Shown here: positions 23,446-34,306 of the stretch, in pieces
Layout: every line of letters begins with the position of its first letter
How positions within the stretch are numbered: position 1 is the first letter of the stretch
Source of the DNA: a virus
DNA: 49,172 nt
Direction: 5' to 3' (one strand)
IMG/VR virus record: IMGVR_UViG_3300020188_000013
Coordinates: 1 to 49,172 of that record
Translations under genes and position numbers: made by a program
Notes under the pieces: model-generated
Seen by the model: only the letters and a program-made list of their open reading frames with translations
What the model was told of the DNA's origin: nothing
Database searches by the model: none

Positions 23446-26400
23446 TTATTTATCTAGTAGTTTTTCTACCATTGCACGGAGTTCTGCAATCTCTGCTGCT
23501 TGAGTATCAATCTGTGCTTGTTGCTCTTTGATTGCTTCGATTAACACAGGAGCAATACGTTCATACTTAACAGTTAAGTAATCTTCACCGCTTTTACTGT
23601 TGCCTTCGTCGTCTAAGTCAAATGGTGCAGGAGCAACTGCTTCTGGCAACACTGCTTGAACTTCTTGTGCAAGTAAACCAACTTCACGCTTTTCTGTATC
23701 AACGTCAAGTCCCCATTTGTGACCTTCGTCTGTCCAGTTATAAAGCACACCATTCAATGCTTTGACTTTGTCAAGTGCATTTGGAATGTTTTCAATGTTG
23801 GTTTTAAGTCTAGCATCTGATGAGTACGCTGTAACTTCGCCTGGGAATAGTGTATTACCACTACCGTTTAAAATAGTTGCAGTTCTAGTTAGTGAAGTAA
23901 ACACACCCGTATACTGTCTATGATAGTGTGGTTCTGTACCATCGTCTCCTGTTGCTATTTCTAAATAACCTGCGTTTGATCCAGTAGCAGCACCACCAAA
24001 TCTCCACTGGTCGTTGTCACCCATTGTACCTTGTGTACCACGGAATGCTGTACCACTGTTTGAGAATACCTGTGTTGCAGTTGATTGATGAGCACCATTT
24101 GTTCTTAAGAACCCTGTGCTATCAATACCATCTAGTGTGTTGGCATTGTCAGCACTAATACCAGTTAGGCCCGCACCATTACCTGTGAATGCATTAGCAG
24201 TAATGTTGCCTGTGATGTTAATAGTACCTGCGCCACTTAGTGTGCCACTGAAGCTATCGTTTGCATTGCTACGTATAAAGGCACCGCTTGTTAGGCCATC
24301 AAGTAGATCAGCATCAAGTCCACTACCAGCACCGTCGTTGCCACTGTGCCAGACAGTATAGTTGGTTGATCCATTTTGGAATATTAATCCACTTGTGCCG
24401 CCATCTATTTCGAGTGCAGTATTAGCACCTTCGTTTTTGATGTATATACTATCGTCACTGTCTCTATACTGCATGTAAGCACGTCTAGTGGTCGATTGAT
24501 ACCAACTAATATAAGGATTACCAGTAGCAGAGGTATCTTGCAAGCGAATCATTTCATCACCAGCGTGTGACATTGTTAGCAAGCCACCCATTGTATCAGC
24601 AACATTACTACGTAAGAAGTTTGCACTATCGATACCGTCTAGCGTATCAGCATTAACATTTGTTAAGCCACTACCATTACCAGTAAATGTACTTGTACCA
24701 ATGTTGATGTTGCCAAATGTTGTTGTTATTTCACCTGCACCAAGTGCGCCAGTACCAGTCAAGTTACTGTATGTACCAGTAACTCTTGCGTTTGGAACAG
24801 TTCCTGTAGCTAAGTTACTTGCACTCAAGTTTTGAATGCCGCCACCGCTTGCTGTATTAAGTGATCCAGCATATATTGCTCCAACAACACCTAGGCCGCC
24901 GCCGACTCTAACTGCACCAGTTGTTGTGTTTGTTGCGCCGCTAGTATTAGTAAATGTCTTAACACCAGCCATACTTTGATTGCCGCCGAGTCTGCTACCA
25001 CTTACAGTACCACTACTCAAGTTACTTGCATTTAGTGTTGTTAATCCACTACCATTACCAGTGAATGTGCTTGTACCAATATTAATATTACCAAAACCAC
25101 TAGTAATACTACCACTGTTTAGAGCGCCTGTTCCTGTGATTTGTGCTTGGTGTTGTGTAATGCTCGAAGCAGCAATACGTGCATCTGCTACAGTACCACT
25201 ACTCAAGTTACTTGCATTTAGTGTTGTTAAACCGCTACCATTACCTGAGAATATGCCGCCGATATTAATATTTCCAAATCCATTAGTAATACTACCTGCA
25301 TTTAGAATACCAACACCAGTAATACTCAACTGGTGCTGTGTTACGCCAGATACTGCAATACGTGCATCCGGTATAGTACCACTAGTTAGGAAAGCAGCAC
25401 TCATATCACCAATAAAGTTATCTGCACGTATATCTTTGTTTACATACAACCCGCCTGTGATTTTAACTGCTGCACTGCCACCTGCAAATGTTGCACCGGT
25501 TGCATTTGTACCATCAGTAAATGTTACTAGATTGTTTGAAGCTAGTGTAGTAAATGCACCACTACTTGGAGTTATGTTACCAATCGGAGTATTGTTAATA
25601 GCACTAACAAACAAATCACCATCAATATACATATCAGTATTTGTACGTAAATCCATACGTACAACCATTTCGCCTAAAGCACCTGCTAAATCTGCTGCTG
25701 CTTTAGTTTCACCAACTACAATCTCAGTTGCTGCTTGAGCAAATGCTAGTGTTGTAGCATTATCTTTGAGTAAGTTAAATGTACCTGTTTCATCTGTATC
25801 AAGCGTTGTACCATTTACAAACAAGTTGCCTGATAAGTTAACATTTGTATTTCTAATGTTAAAGTTGCCTGATGTAGCACCTGCTGTAACTGTTGTTGCT
25901 GCTCCGCCTACATTAAGTGTAGTTGCAGTTGCGTTGATTAGGTTAAAAGTTGCTGCGTTTGTAGTTATATCTCCACCATCGACATTAACATCTAGGTCTA
26001 CATCTAAGTTGTTGTGTATAGTTGTAGTACCTGTTGCTGCGCCTATCTCAACACTAGTAGCGTCACCGCCCATGTTTATTGATGTTGCAGTTGTGTCAAA
26101 CAGTGCCATTGTAGCACTTGCAGCATTAATACCAGTAGTAAAACTTGGCGATGTAGCAAATGTTGCTGCGCCAGATCCTGTTTCGTCACTTAGTACACCA
26201 CGCAGTTGCGCACTTGTAGTTGCTGCAAACTGACTTAATGGATTTCCTGTAATAGCAAGTGTACCGCTTGTTGGCAATGTTACACTGGTGTTTCCAGTTG
26301 TTGTTAATCCTAATGTATGAGCACCAGTATGTGTAAAGTTGCCGCCAATAGTAATAGTACTGCCGCCGTTGTTTACACCAGTGCCGCCGTAAGTACTGTT

Positions 26401-29400
26401 GATAACACTACCTTGCCATACACCTGTTCCTATAGTTCCTAATGTTTGTAAACTACTGTTGACAACTGCGCTGCCGAGTGTTGTACTGTTAAGAACACTT
26501 GCATCGTTGATGTAATATGCTTTACCACTTGCTAGGTTAAAGTCTTCACTCGAATCCCAACTTGTATTTGCATTATCCCAAGTTAGTGTTGCGTTAGCAC
26601 CATCAACTGTAATACCAGCACCGTTTGCTGCTGCACCACTTGCTGCACCACTTGCTACAACAATGTTAAGATCGTCTACAGTTAGTGTTGTACTGTTAAT
26701 AGTTGTAGTATCGCCATTAACTGTTAGATCACCTGTAACAACAAGATCGTGTCCAATAGTAGTTGTTCCGCCACCGTCACCACCTGTACCAATATTAACT
26801 GTTGTTGCTGCTGCGCCTACATTCAATGTTGTTGGTGTTGCAAATGCATTAAATGTTGTTTCAGTAGAATCTAAGTCTCCACCATTAATATCAACATCGT
26901 GTGCAAAGGTGGTTTTACCTGTAGCTGCACCTACATTGATTGCTGTTGCATCGCCGCCCATGTTAATAGTTGTAGCAGTATCATTTAGTAGAGCAACAGT
27001 TGTTTCACTTGTGCTTAATGTAGCGTCAACTTCAACTTCACCAGTGAATGTTGCTTTACCACTTGTATCAATAGTTAAACGAGTTTGAACTGTGTGTTCA
27101 ATGTCACTTGATGTTGAAACTTCACCAGTTTTAATGATTACATCGCCGCCGGTTGCATTACCTGTTCCGGAACCGCCTTCAATAGTAATGGCTCCGCCTG
27201 CAACATTGTTTCCAATACCGCTTGTACCTTTGATTGTAGAACTAGTTGGTGTTTCACTTGCTTCGGCATTGCCAAATACAACAGTACTATTTCTAATAAT
27301 CATGTTATTACCAATGTTTATTGTACCTTGTACAACGTCCAATGGATCAGATGTAACATTTAAATCTGTTCTAATAGTAAACGAAGTTGCGTTTTCAGTT
27401 GCACCAATAACTGGCCAACTACCATCTAAGTTTGTTACTGCACTACTTGCAATATTAATAGTATCGCCAACTAGTACACCTAATGTTTTAGGAGTATAAG
27501 TAAATGATAGTGTAGTTGAGTTTGTAATAGTACCTGTTGTTTCTGTACTTAAATATATGTACTCATCAGTAACACCACTAACTGTTGTGTTTGATGGAAT
27601 ACTGCCACTACCAGTAACCAACATACCTGCTAAGATAGTTGATGTATCACTCATCGGAACTTCTTTTTCGCCGTTGGCTGTAACTCCATTTGTATTTACA
27701 GTAACACTTCCAAGGTTAACTACTACATCCTGTGAAATAGTTGCTTCATAACCGTCAACAAATGTTAACAAGTTACGTGTTGAAGTTGCATTACCTATTT
27801 TAATATTAGTAGCAGCGCCGCCTATTTCTAAGCTAGTAACGTTTGCATTGTAAACACTACCACTACCAATACTCGATGAGTTAAGCGAAGCGTTACCAAC
27901 GTCAAGTCCTTCTGATAGATCAAGTGCTGTACCCCATTCCGGTGTTACACCATTTGATTTTAAGAAACTGTTGTTTCTACCAATGTTGAGCGTGTTTAAA
28001 CTACCTGTGGTTTGTGCATATATCATGTCGCCAATTGCGTATGTGCTAATGTTTGTACCACCTCTTGCAACTGGAACAAGACTTGTTAAGTTAGCAGGAT
28101 TTAGGAAATATGCACTATCAAGTCCATCTAGCGTACCTGCATCAACTACACCGTCTTTGATAAACACCTGTCCGCTGCCATCACTAGGAACGTCAAACTG
28201 CGTTTGTAAAAATCTACTAACACCTAATGTAGAAAAGGTACCCAGAGGATCAAGGTCTACGTTAGCAATACCAATCTGTACCGGATCGCCGTAGAACTCG
28301 CCGCCGACGCTACTACCTGTTAGTGTAATAGGGTTATCTGTTGTGTTTTGTTTTTTAAGTGTTTGTACAACATTTTTATAAGAACTATCACCAAACAATG
28401 CTGTTTCACTGTTTGGCACACCACTTGCGCCAAGTCTACTTGGACTAATAGTACCTGAAATAATATTTTCAGCATCAATGTTTGTAACAGCAAGTGTGTT
28501 CCAGTTAGCAAGTAATCTACTAGAAGTATTAATAACTGCATTAACTTGTACGTTGTTTTTAATAACGTTTGCACTACCTACACCAATACCGTCGATAAGT
28601 TTTGGGTTAGTTACTAGATCGTTGATACTACTCAATGCGTCACTACGTAATGCATGAAGTGTAAAGCTGTTGAGTGTTACAGATCCTATAAAGAATCTAC
28701 TTCCTGATGTTACTGCTTCTGCATTAACACTAAACAGTTCATTCGACGAACTACCATCTGATAGTGATTCAAATCTAACAGCATTACCAGTTGAAAACCC
28801 GTGTGCTTGTACTATAATACTATTATCAATTATATTAACTGTTCTTCTTGTGAGTGTGTGGGCATTGTTAGCAGGAGTGCTTGTAAAATCAATTTGATTT
28901 ATTAATGCAAATCCTGAATATAATTCAAATGTATCTGCGTCAATCTTTTTAGCGTAATAAACCAATCCGTTTACTAGGCCTCCAATTGCAACATTACCAT
29001 TGGTATTATAGGTTACAGGGTCGCCGTTTTCAAATCCATGATTTGTTACAATAATACGAGAATCGGTATAGTTGACAGATCCGCCACTACCGCTAACACC
29101 AGCTAGGAAGTTGTTTTCAATAAAGTCGTCTAAGTTGATTATTTTACCGTTTTGTGTTGCAGTGTTGTCTTCAACAAAGTCAATACTCGATGAACTAGCA
29201 ACGTAAAGCTCGCCACCTAATATATTAACATATGCACGTTTTTCAAAACTTGTAACTTCAATTTCAAAACCACTACCTGTTCCGCCAATGCTTGATGCAG
29301 CAACACTAAGTAGATCGCCGGTATCATAACCAGTACCGCCAGTTTTAATATCAACGTCAGTAACCTGTCCTGCTGTTACAGTAATGTCTGCTGTTGCGCC

Positions 29401-32400
29401 TGAGCCCGATCCTGAGTTGTTTGTAAATGCTACGTCTGAATATACTTTTGTTCCGTTGGTTGGAGTATACAAACTGCCGCCTGTAATAGAACCGTTATCT
29501 ACACCTGTTAGTATACCATAGCGTACTTCTGTTACAGCACCCTGAGCGTTTCCGTCAGCTGATGTAACAATAGTACGTGCAGTACCTGCTATTGTTTTCG
29601 AAGCTTCATTATCGCCAGTATTGGCAATAGTAAATGATGTTGCTGTCGGTGTGCTTAACACAAGTGTATTTTCATCGTATGTTGTATCATCTGGAACTAA
29701 AACTTGTACATTGTTATCAACTTGTAAGTTGTGAGCACCGCTTGTTGTGATTGTAGCAATGTTGCTTGTACGTTCAACATCTGTAATAACTGCACTAGTA
29801 AATGTATAGTCGACGTCTGGATCAAGAACCAAATACTGACTGCTGTTTGAACTACGTAAGAAGAAGTTGTCAACAATCTCTGACACTGCACCTTTTGCAG
29901 TTGGGCGTACTCCAGAATCAACTCCATTAACAAACAAGTTTGGTGCTGTTCCACTTACATCCCAAGGATCGCCTGTACTATCATCTTCAGTGTTCCACGC
30001 TCCTGGAACACTAGCAATAAGTATGTTTCCGCTCGATGCATAAGAACCTTTTGCATATGCAATAGCGTCGGCAATGCCGGGTTGTGTAATCACATCACCG
30101 TTAGTAACATTTGTAATATTTCCACTAAGTGTAAGTTCAACTTGCTCGTAGTTTTCTGTAGCAATGTCACCAGCTTTTAGATCTATTGCCGGAATATCAT
30201 CAACTTGTTCTAGTCTTGATAGGTAGCCTTGTGTGTTTGTGTTGGTAAACTGACGTGTTGCCGGAATCAAATCTCCGTTTAACTGACCGTTGGTATTAAG
30301 CTGAACAATAGCACCCGGAACGGCAGCTGTACTAACTGATTTGTCAACAAATCCGCCTAGTCTGTTGTTAATAAACGAACGTACTGCTAACTGTGTGACC
30401 ATACGTGCATCACTTGGTCCGCCAAGTTCGTCGTCGCCTAAGTTAACACTGGTTGAGATTTCTTCAATAGCAACGTCACTCAAACTCAAACGCAAAGCAT
30501 CGAGCTCGTCCACCTGAACTTTGTTTCTAAATGTAATGTTACCTGTTCTGTTGAACGCTGTAATAAAGTCACCAACTTTAAAGTCACCAAGTTCGTTTGT
30601 ACCTGATGAGTAAACACGTCCTGGAAGTTCTTCAAACTGTTCAAACTCACTTCTTGTGTTACCACCGTTTTGTGGAAGTGCGTTGTAGTCAACACCCGAA
30701 CCTGCGTATTCCCAAGTATGAGAAGAACTGTTAACAATCGACGGTCTGTGGAACCAAAGTTGTTTCTCAGGCAAGTTAACAGTGTTTGTTAAACTACTGC
30801 TACCGTCAGTAGCAGTAATCGAGAATGTTGCAGTACCTAAACCTAACTTTGTAGCTGCTTCGTTAACACCAATGGTTGAGTTTGGCGAACTAGCATGGTC
30901 TTCTGCAATAATACTTGTTTCGTCGAACTGTACTCTAAGCACACTAGAACCAACTGCAACTTGTTCAATACTTACAACTAGTCTACGCTCTCTTGGTTCC
31001 CATTTTGTAACAATAGCACTGTTATTATTAACACCAGTTGTACCTGTAATAGTTCTACCAGGCACAAACTCATAACTTTCAGCTCCTGATTCTAGTATTA
31101 GTGTTTGATATGTTGTATGAGAACTTATAATTTCTTCAACAAAGAATTCAATAACGTTTGAGAAGAACTTGTGAGTGTTTGAACCTGCTTCAATAAGATT
31201 AACATCAAAATCTCCTGATTCGTCAAATGTTAAACTAAATTCGTCATCATTAATGATTTTAATATAATAAGTCTGTTCTGCATCAAGTCCTTTAATAGGA
31301 GGATTGCCATCTGGATCATATATAACTTTTTGACCATTTGAGAATCCGTGATCTACAATTGTAATAACATCTGCTAAAACATTAACGGCTGTAGCAGCAT
31401 CAAATGTAGTTTCAGTTGGTGTAAGTTTGAAGTCGTTTGTAATATCGCCTTCACTGCTCACTTCAGTTGGATCTGGAAGGTCGTCTGGATCATTAATAAT
31501 AGTTTTTACAACATCAAACTTTGCACTTGCAAAATCTTGTACGGCTGCACTAACTCCAGTAAGATATGCTAATGTTTCTGTCTTTGCTTGCTCAATAGCA
31601 GCAATAGTTTGTAGTTCTTGACCACTAATACTAATACGCGAACTATCTTGTAAGTTTTGTGTATAATAAGCCAAGCCAGCACTACGTGAATATCTGTTGC
31701 CTGTATCCCAAACATCGTTGGCTACTGCTTCGACAATAAGTTGTGTGTCTCTATTACATTTTGATTGATTATAATCAAAGTTATACCAAATATTTGCTTG
31801 TATTTGTTCGTTAATAAACTGAGTAACATTCTGTGCAATATTGATTTGACCTGTGATTCCTAGTTCATTGAAGTCTGCTTGTAGTGCTGCACCAGTCCAA
31901 GTTATATCTGGCTCAACTCTAGTTGGCTCTGTAGCACCATTACTAGTTAAATAAGCAATGATTTCGTCTAGTCTAGCTGCTGCATAATCAGCTGCCGCTT
32001 CACTACCTGCTGTACCTGATACATCTTGTGTTTCTGTATTTCCTGCGGTTACAACAACTGTTTGTTCTTGTATAACTTGTTTTATTATTTCTTTTAGTCT
32101 ACCATAAGCAGCAATAGTTTCCTCTTGCTGTCCAGCACCGTATTGTGCTACACCGTCGATAAAATATGCTAATGCTGCAACTAATGTTTGTAAGTTTCCG
32201 CCATATGTTAAATCATAAGATAACGCATCAACAATAAGTCCGGTATCTCTTTCACATTTTGATTCATTATATGCAAACCCTGGTACAAACGGTGAGTTTC
32301 CTGCGGCTATTTCTGCATTTAACCAAGCAGTAAGTTCGCTTTGTAAAAATGTTTTGTTTGCATTTATTTGTAATACTGCATTTTCAAAACCTGCATCACT

Positions 32401-34284
32401 AGCGTTATCTGTGCCGCCTGTTGGCAATGGACGAGAATATGCGGCTGCAACACTATCGCCGGGCACAGTATTTGCATCGCCGTTGGTTACAATATCAATA
32501 ATCTCGTCCCAAAGTACATTAGCTCTACTTGTTGCTGTAGCATCAGTAAGTGCATTTGCAGTAAGTGCTTTAGCTTGTGCAAATGCTGCAATGTGTTGAT
32601 CTTTTTGGGCAGCAAATACATTGCCTGCAAACGATCCGCTAAAATATCTTAGTGCAGCACTAACACTTCTGTGATTACTATTAAACAAGAAATCATAACG
32701 TACAGCATCAATCAATCTCTGAACATCGCGTCTGCATTTGTCTTCGTTATATGTAAATCCTGCCCATATGCTCGGCGAAGCTGCTGCAACTTGTGCATTA
32801 ATCCAAGTTACCACATCATTAGCAATAATATCTTTGTTGAGTTTTAGTAAGTCGTGTGCTGTTTTATAATCTGGATCTCTAAAACGTAATACAAATTCTT
32901 CAACTGGTGTATCACGATTGATACCAGCAATCGTAATAGTTTGCTTTCCTTCACTTTGACCTGTTGATGTTACAAACGCTCTATCAAATTGGAACGCTTT
33001 AGGCGAATACCCACTACTTCTCAACGCATACAAACCAAAGTTTGTAGCGGAGTTGGTAATAGAACAGTAGCCGCCACTTTGTGTATAAACACCATTTAGT
33101 AGGAAGATTTCAAAACAAGACACGATCTGTGCATAAGCATCATTGGTTAGACGCCAAGCAGTACCACCAAACGAGAGAATAGTAAATGCGTTGGCAACCA
33201 TCGATTTACCTTGCTCAGGTATTGCACCAACTACTGGATTCTCAGCTTCGATTTGATTAACCGGAACGTTTGGAGATTCAACTTTTGAACCGTCAATTTT
33301 AGCACCGTTCATTCCTAAGAATGAAATAATCGAGGCGTTCTGAATATACGGTGAAGTTGTAATAGTTGGTTTTGTGTTTGGCAAGTTTGGATAACTTGCA
33401 CGATCAGGAACATCAGTTGCTGTTGGATCATCAAAGGCAACAGCATAGTCAGCTGTAATAAGTGGAACAAAGTTTGAGTCAACACCGTCACGGAATGTAA
33501 ATTCACCAAAATAACAAGCGTTACGAACACGTAGCATGTCCAAGTTAGCATTCTTAGGACGAATAATACAACCACGCAAACCGTCACCTTTGATAACTGT
33601 GTTGTCTGGAACAATAATAGGATTGTCTTCTGTATAGTCGCCAACAGCAACTTTGATGTTAATACGTTTAAAGTTAACAGTGCCATCAGCGTTGTATACT
33701 TGTGCGGAGGCTAGTTGACAAGCACGTTTAACTGTTTTAACTGGAGCACTTTGACCGTCATTTGCATCATCGCCTTGTTCTTGAGATACGTAAATGACAT
33801 TTCCGCCGAAGATATCAGCGTCATTAAAGAATAAGTTACCAGAAGCATCAACTGACATTAGCTGACCAATAGTACCCGAAGTTGGAGGCAGGGTTAGTTG
33901 ATAGCCAGCGTCTAATGTATTTGGTGCTTTAATACTAACACCATCTTCACCAGAAGCAGTAAGTTCTCTAAATGTTAAAACACCTGCATCTTCAATATCA
34001 ACATTATCTTTAATATTAAATCCAGCATTTGTAATGGTCATCTTGTCAACATCATTAACTGTCATTGTGATTGCTGCTTCTGTACTGTCAGCTAAATCGT
34101 CAATTTTAATTTCTGAGTTGCCTTCAAAAATACGTTTAGTAATATCTTGAACTGTATTATCGTCACGTAGTAAATATACTTTACCGTCTGCTGTGTTTAA
34201 TGCTAGTTCGCCGCTTTGAAGTTGTGCTATAGTTGGTTTCTTACCAGCGACCGCACTTCGTTTGTGTCTAATTGTTGTTGCCAT
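23446..34284 (-). CDS. Giant tail fibre protein with S74 (endosialidase-type) chaperone end
   Basis: 3612 residues. The N-terminus MATTIRHKRSAVAGKKPT then QSGELALNTADGKVYL is typical of phage fibre attachment ends. Residues ~170-420 form a beta-helix-like domain (IYVSQEQGDDANDGQSAPVK, VAVGDYTEDNPI). Three cysteine-containing helical repeats follow (residues ~505-880), then long beta repeats including TTINMGGDATAINVG and NINIGTSTFTGNGSGLTTL. The last ~110 residues are an intramolecular chaperone of the S74 type: S-D-A-R-L-K-T-N-I, then VGLLAQEVQAVLPEAV and a final coiled coil. In this family the chaperone trimerises the fibre and then cuts itself off between Ser and Asp. The ATG at 34284 has GGAGG upstream; an in-frame ATG at 34332 lacks a ribosome site and adds 16 atypical residues. 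Confidence 0.9.
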   Translation of the reverse strand: MATTIRHKRSAVAGKKPTIAQLQSGELALNTADGKVYLLRDDNTVQDITKRIFEGNSEIKIDDLADSTEAAITMTVNDVDKMTITNAGFNIKDNVDIEDAGVLTFRELTASGEDGVSIKAPNTLDAGYQLTLPPTSGTIGQLMSVDASGNLFFNDADIFGGNVIYVSQEQGDDANDGQSAPVKTVKRACQLASAQVYNADGTVNFKRINIKVAVGDYTEDNPIIVPDNTVIKGDGLRGCIIRPKNANLDMLRVRNACYFGEFTFRDGVDSNFVPLITADYAVAFDDPTATDVPDRASYPNLPNTKPTITTSPYIQNASIISFLGMNGAKIDGSKVESPNVPVNQIEAENPVVGAIPEQGKSMVANAFTILSFGGTAWRLTNDAYAQIVSCFEIFLLNGVYTQSGGYCSITNSATNFGLYALRSSGYSPKAFQFDRAFVTSTGQSEGKQTITIAGINRDTPVEEFVLRFRDPDYKTAHDLLKLNKDIIANDVVTWINAQVAAASPSIWAGFTYNEDKCRRDVQRLIDAVRYDFLFNSNHRSVSAALRYFSGSFAGNVFAAQKDQHIAAFAQAKALTANALTDATATSRANVLWDEIIDIVTNGDANTVPGDSVAAAYSRPLPTGGTDNASDAGFENAVLQINANKTFLQSELTAWLNAEIAAGNSPFVPGFAYNESKCERDTGLIVDALSYDLTYGGNLQTLVAALAYFIDGVAQYGAGQQEETIAAYGRLKEIIKQVIQEQTVVVTAGNTETQDVSGTAGSEAAADYAAARLDEIIAYLTSNGATEPTRVEPDITWTGAALQADFNELGITGQINIAQNVTQFINEQIQANIWYNFDYNQSKCNRDTQLIVEAVANDVWDTGNRYSRSAGLAYYTQNLQDSSRISISGQELQTIAAIEQAKTETLAYLTGVSAAVQDFASAKFDVVKTIINDPDDLPDPTEVSSEGDITNDFKLTPTETTFDAATAVNVLADVITIVDHGFSNGQKVIYDPDGNPPIKGLDAEQTYYIKIINDDEFSLTFDESGDFDVNLIEAGSNTHKFFSNVIEFFVEEIISSHTTYQTLILESGAESYEFVPGRTITGTTGVNNNSAIVTKWEPRERRLVVSIEQVAVGSSVLRVQFDETSIIAEDHASSPNSTIGVNEAATKLGLGTATFSITATDGSSSLTNTVNLPEKQLWFHRPSIVNSSSHTWEYAGSGVDYNALPQNGGNTRSEFEQFEELPGRVYSSGTNELGDFKVGDFITAFNRTGNITFRNKVQVDELDALRLSLSDVAIEEISTSVNLGDDELGGPSDARMVTQLAVRSFINNRLGGFVDKSVSTAAVPGAIVQLNTNGQLNGDLIPATRQFTNTNTQGYLSRLEQVDDIPAIDLKAGDIATENYEQVELTLSGNITNVTNGDVITQPGIADAIAYAKGSYASSGNILIASVPGAWNTEDDSTGDPWDVSGTAPNLFVNGVDSGVRPTAKGAVSEIVDNFFLRSSNSSQYLVLDPDVDYTFTSAVITDVERTSNIATITTSGAHNLQVDNNVQVLVPDDTTYDENTLVLSTPTATSFTIANTGDNEASKTIAGTARTIVTSADGNAQGAVTEVRYGILTGVDNGSITGGSLYTPTNGTKVYSDVAFTNNSGSGSGATADITVTAGQVTDVDIKTGGTGYDTGDLLSVAASSIGGTGSGFEIEVTSFEKRAYVNILGGELYVASSSSIDFVEDNTATQNGKIINLDDFIENNFLAGVSGSGGSVNYTDSRIIVTNHGFENGDPVTYNTNGNVAIGGLVNGLVYYAKKIDADTFELYSGFALINQIDFTSTPANNAHTLTRRTVNIIDNSIIVQAHGFSTGNAVRFESLSDGSSSNELFSVNAEAVTSGSRFFIGSVTLNSFTLHALRSDALSSINDLVTNPKLIDGIGVGSANVIKNNVQVNAVINTSSRLLANWNTLAVTNIDAENIISGTISPSRLGASGVPNSETALFGDSSYKNVVQTLKKQNTTDNPITLTGSSVGGEFYGDPVQIGIANVDLDPLGTFSTLGVSRFLQTQFDVPSDGSGQVFIKDGVVDAGTLDGLDSAYFLNPANLTSLVPVARGGTNISTYAIGDMIYAQTTGSLNTLNIGRNNSFLKSNGVTPEWGTALDLSEGLDVGNASLNSSSIGSGSVYNANVTSLEIGGAATNIKIGNATSTRNLLTFVDGYEATISQDVVVNLGSVTVNTNGVTANGEKEVPMSDTSTILAGMLVTGSGSIPSNTTVSGVTDEYIYLSTETTGTITNSTTLSFTYTPKTLGVLVGDTINIASSAVTNLDGSWPVIGATENATSFTIRTDLNVTSDPLDVVQGTINIGNNMIIRNSTVVFGNAEASETPTSSTIKGTSGIGNNVAGGAITIEGGSGTGNATGGDVIIKTGEVSTSSDIEHTVQTRLTIDTSGKATFTGEVEVDATLSTSETTVALLNDTATTINMGGDATAINVGAATGKTTFAHDVDINGGDLDSTETTFNAFATPTTLNVGAAATTVNIGTGGDGGGTTTIGHDLVVTGDLTVNGDTTTINSTTLTVDDLNIVVASGAASGAAANGAGITVDGANATLTWDNANTSWDSSEDFNLASGKAYYINDASVLNSTTLGSAVVNSSLQTLGTIGTGVWQGSVINSTYGGTGVNNGGSTITIGGNFTHTGAHTLGLTTTGNTSVTLPTSGTLAITGNPLSQFAATTSAQLRGVLSDETGSGAATFATSPSFTTGINAASATMALFDTTATSINMGGDATSVEIGAATGTTTIHNNLDVDLDVNVDGGDITTNAATFNLINATATTLNVGGAATTVTAGATSGNFNIRNTNVNLSGNLFVNGTTLDTDETGTFNLLKDNATTLAFAQAATEIVVGETKAAADLAGALGEMVVRMDLRTNTDMYIDGDLFVSAINNTPIGNITPSSGAFTTLASNNLVTFTDGTNATGATFAGGSAAVKITGGLYVNKDIRADNFIGDMSAAFLTSGTIPDARIAVSGVTQHQLSITGVGILNAGSITNGFGNINIGGIFSGNGSGLTTLNASNLSSGTVADARIAASSITQHQAQITGTGALNSGSITSGFGNINIGTSTFTGNGSGLTTLNASNLSSGTVSGSRLGGNQSMAGVKTFTNTSGATNTTTGAVRVGGGLGVVGAIYAGSLNTASGGGIQNLSASNLATGTVPNARVTGTYSNLTGTGALGAGEITTTFGNINIGTSTFTGNGSGLTNVNADTLDGIDSANFLRSNVADTMGGLLTMSHAGDEMIRLQDTSATGNPYISWYQSTTRRAYMQYRDSDDSIYIKNEGANTALEIDGGTSGLIFQNGSTNYTVWHSGNDGAGSGLDADLLDGLTSGAFIRSNANDSFSGTLSGAGTINITGNITANAFTGNGAGLTGISADNANTLDGIDSTGFLRTNGAHQSTATQVFSNSGTAFRGTQGTMGDNDQWRFGGAATGSNAGYLEIATGDDGTEPHYHRQYTGVFTSLTRTATILNGSGNTLFPGEVTAYSSDARLKTNIENIPNALDKVKALNGVLYNWTDEGHKWGLDVDTEKREVGLLAQEVQAVLPEAVAPAPFDLDDEGNSKSGEDYLTVKYERIAPVLIEAIKEQQAQIDTQAAEIAELRAMVEKLLDK
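23447..23454 (-). promoter_or_regulatory. Late-type octamer at the fibre gene stop codon
   Basis: GATAAATA on the minus strand formed by the final Asp-Lys-stop codons. It points into the terminator nine bases later, so its function is doubtful. Confidence 0.3.
25004..25230. repeat. Direct DNA repeat inside the fibre gene
   Basis: A 41-base identical sequence occurs at 25004-25044 and 25190-25230, 186 bases apart. It encodes the L-N-A-S-N-L-S-S-G-T-V segment of the beta repeat unit. More divergent copies lie to either side (24650-25330). Confidence 0.8.
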
Positions 34285-34298
34285 TTGCAACTGCCTCC

Positions 34299-34306
34299 TA
34301 TTTAGG
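34299..34306 (-). promoter_or_regulatory. Possible second late octamer before the giant fibre gene
   Basis: CCTAAATA on the minus strand, immediately before the GGAGG ribosome site of the 34284 start. A transcript starting here would lose that site, so it may be a chance match. Confidence 0.25.

Noticed and set aside
24116-28897. Plus-strand open frames up to 252 residues across the giant fibre gene
   Set aside because: They are mirrors of repetitive Thr/Ser/Ala/Gly codons of the minus-strand fibre gene. They have Val/Pro/Leu-rich, domain-free translations and no ribosome sites.
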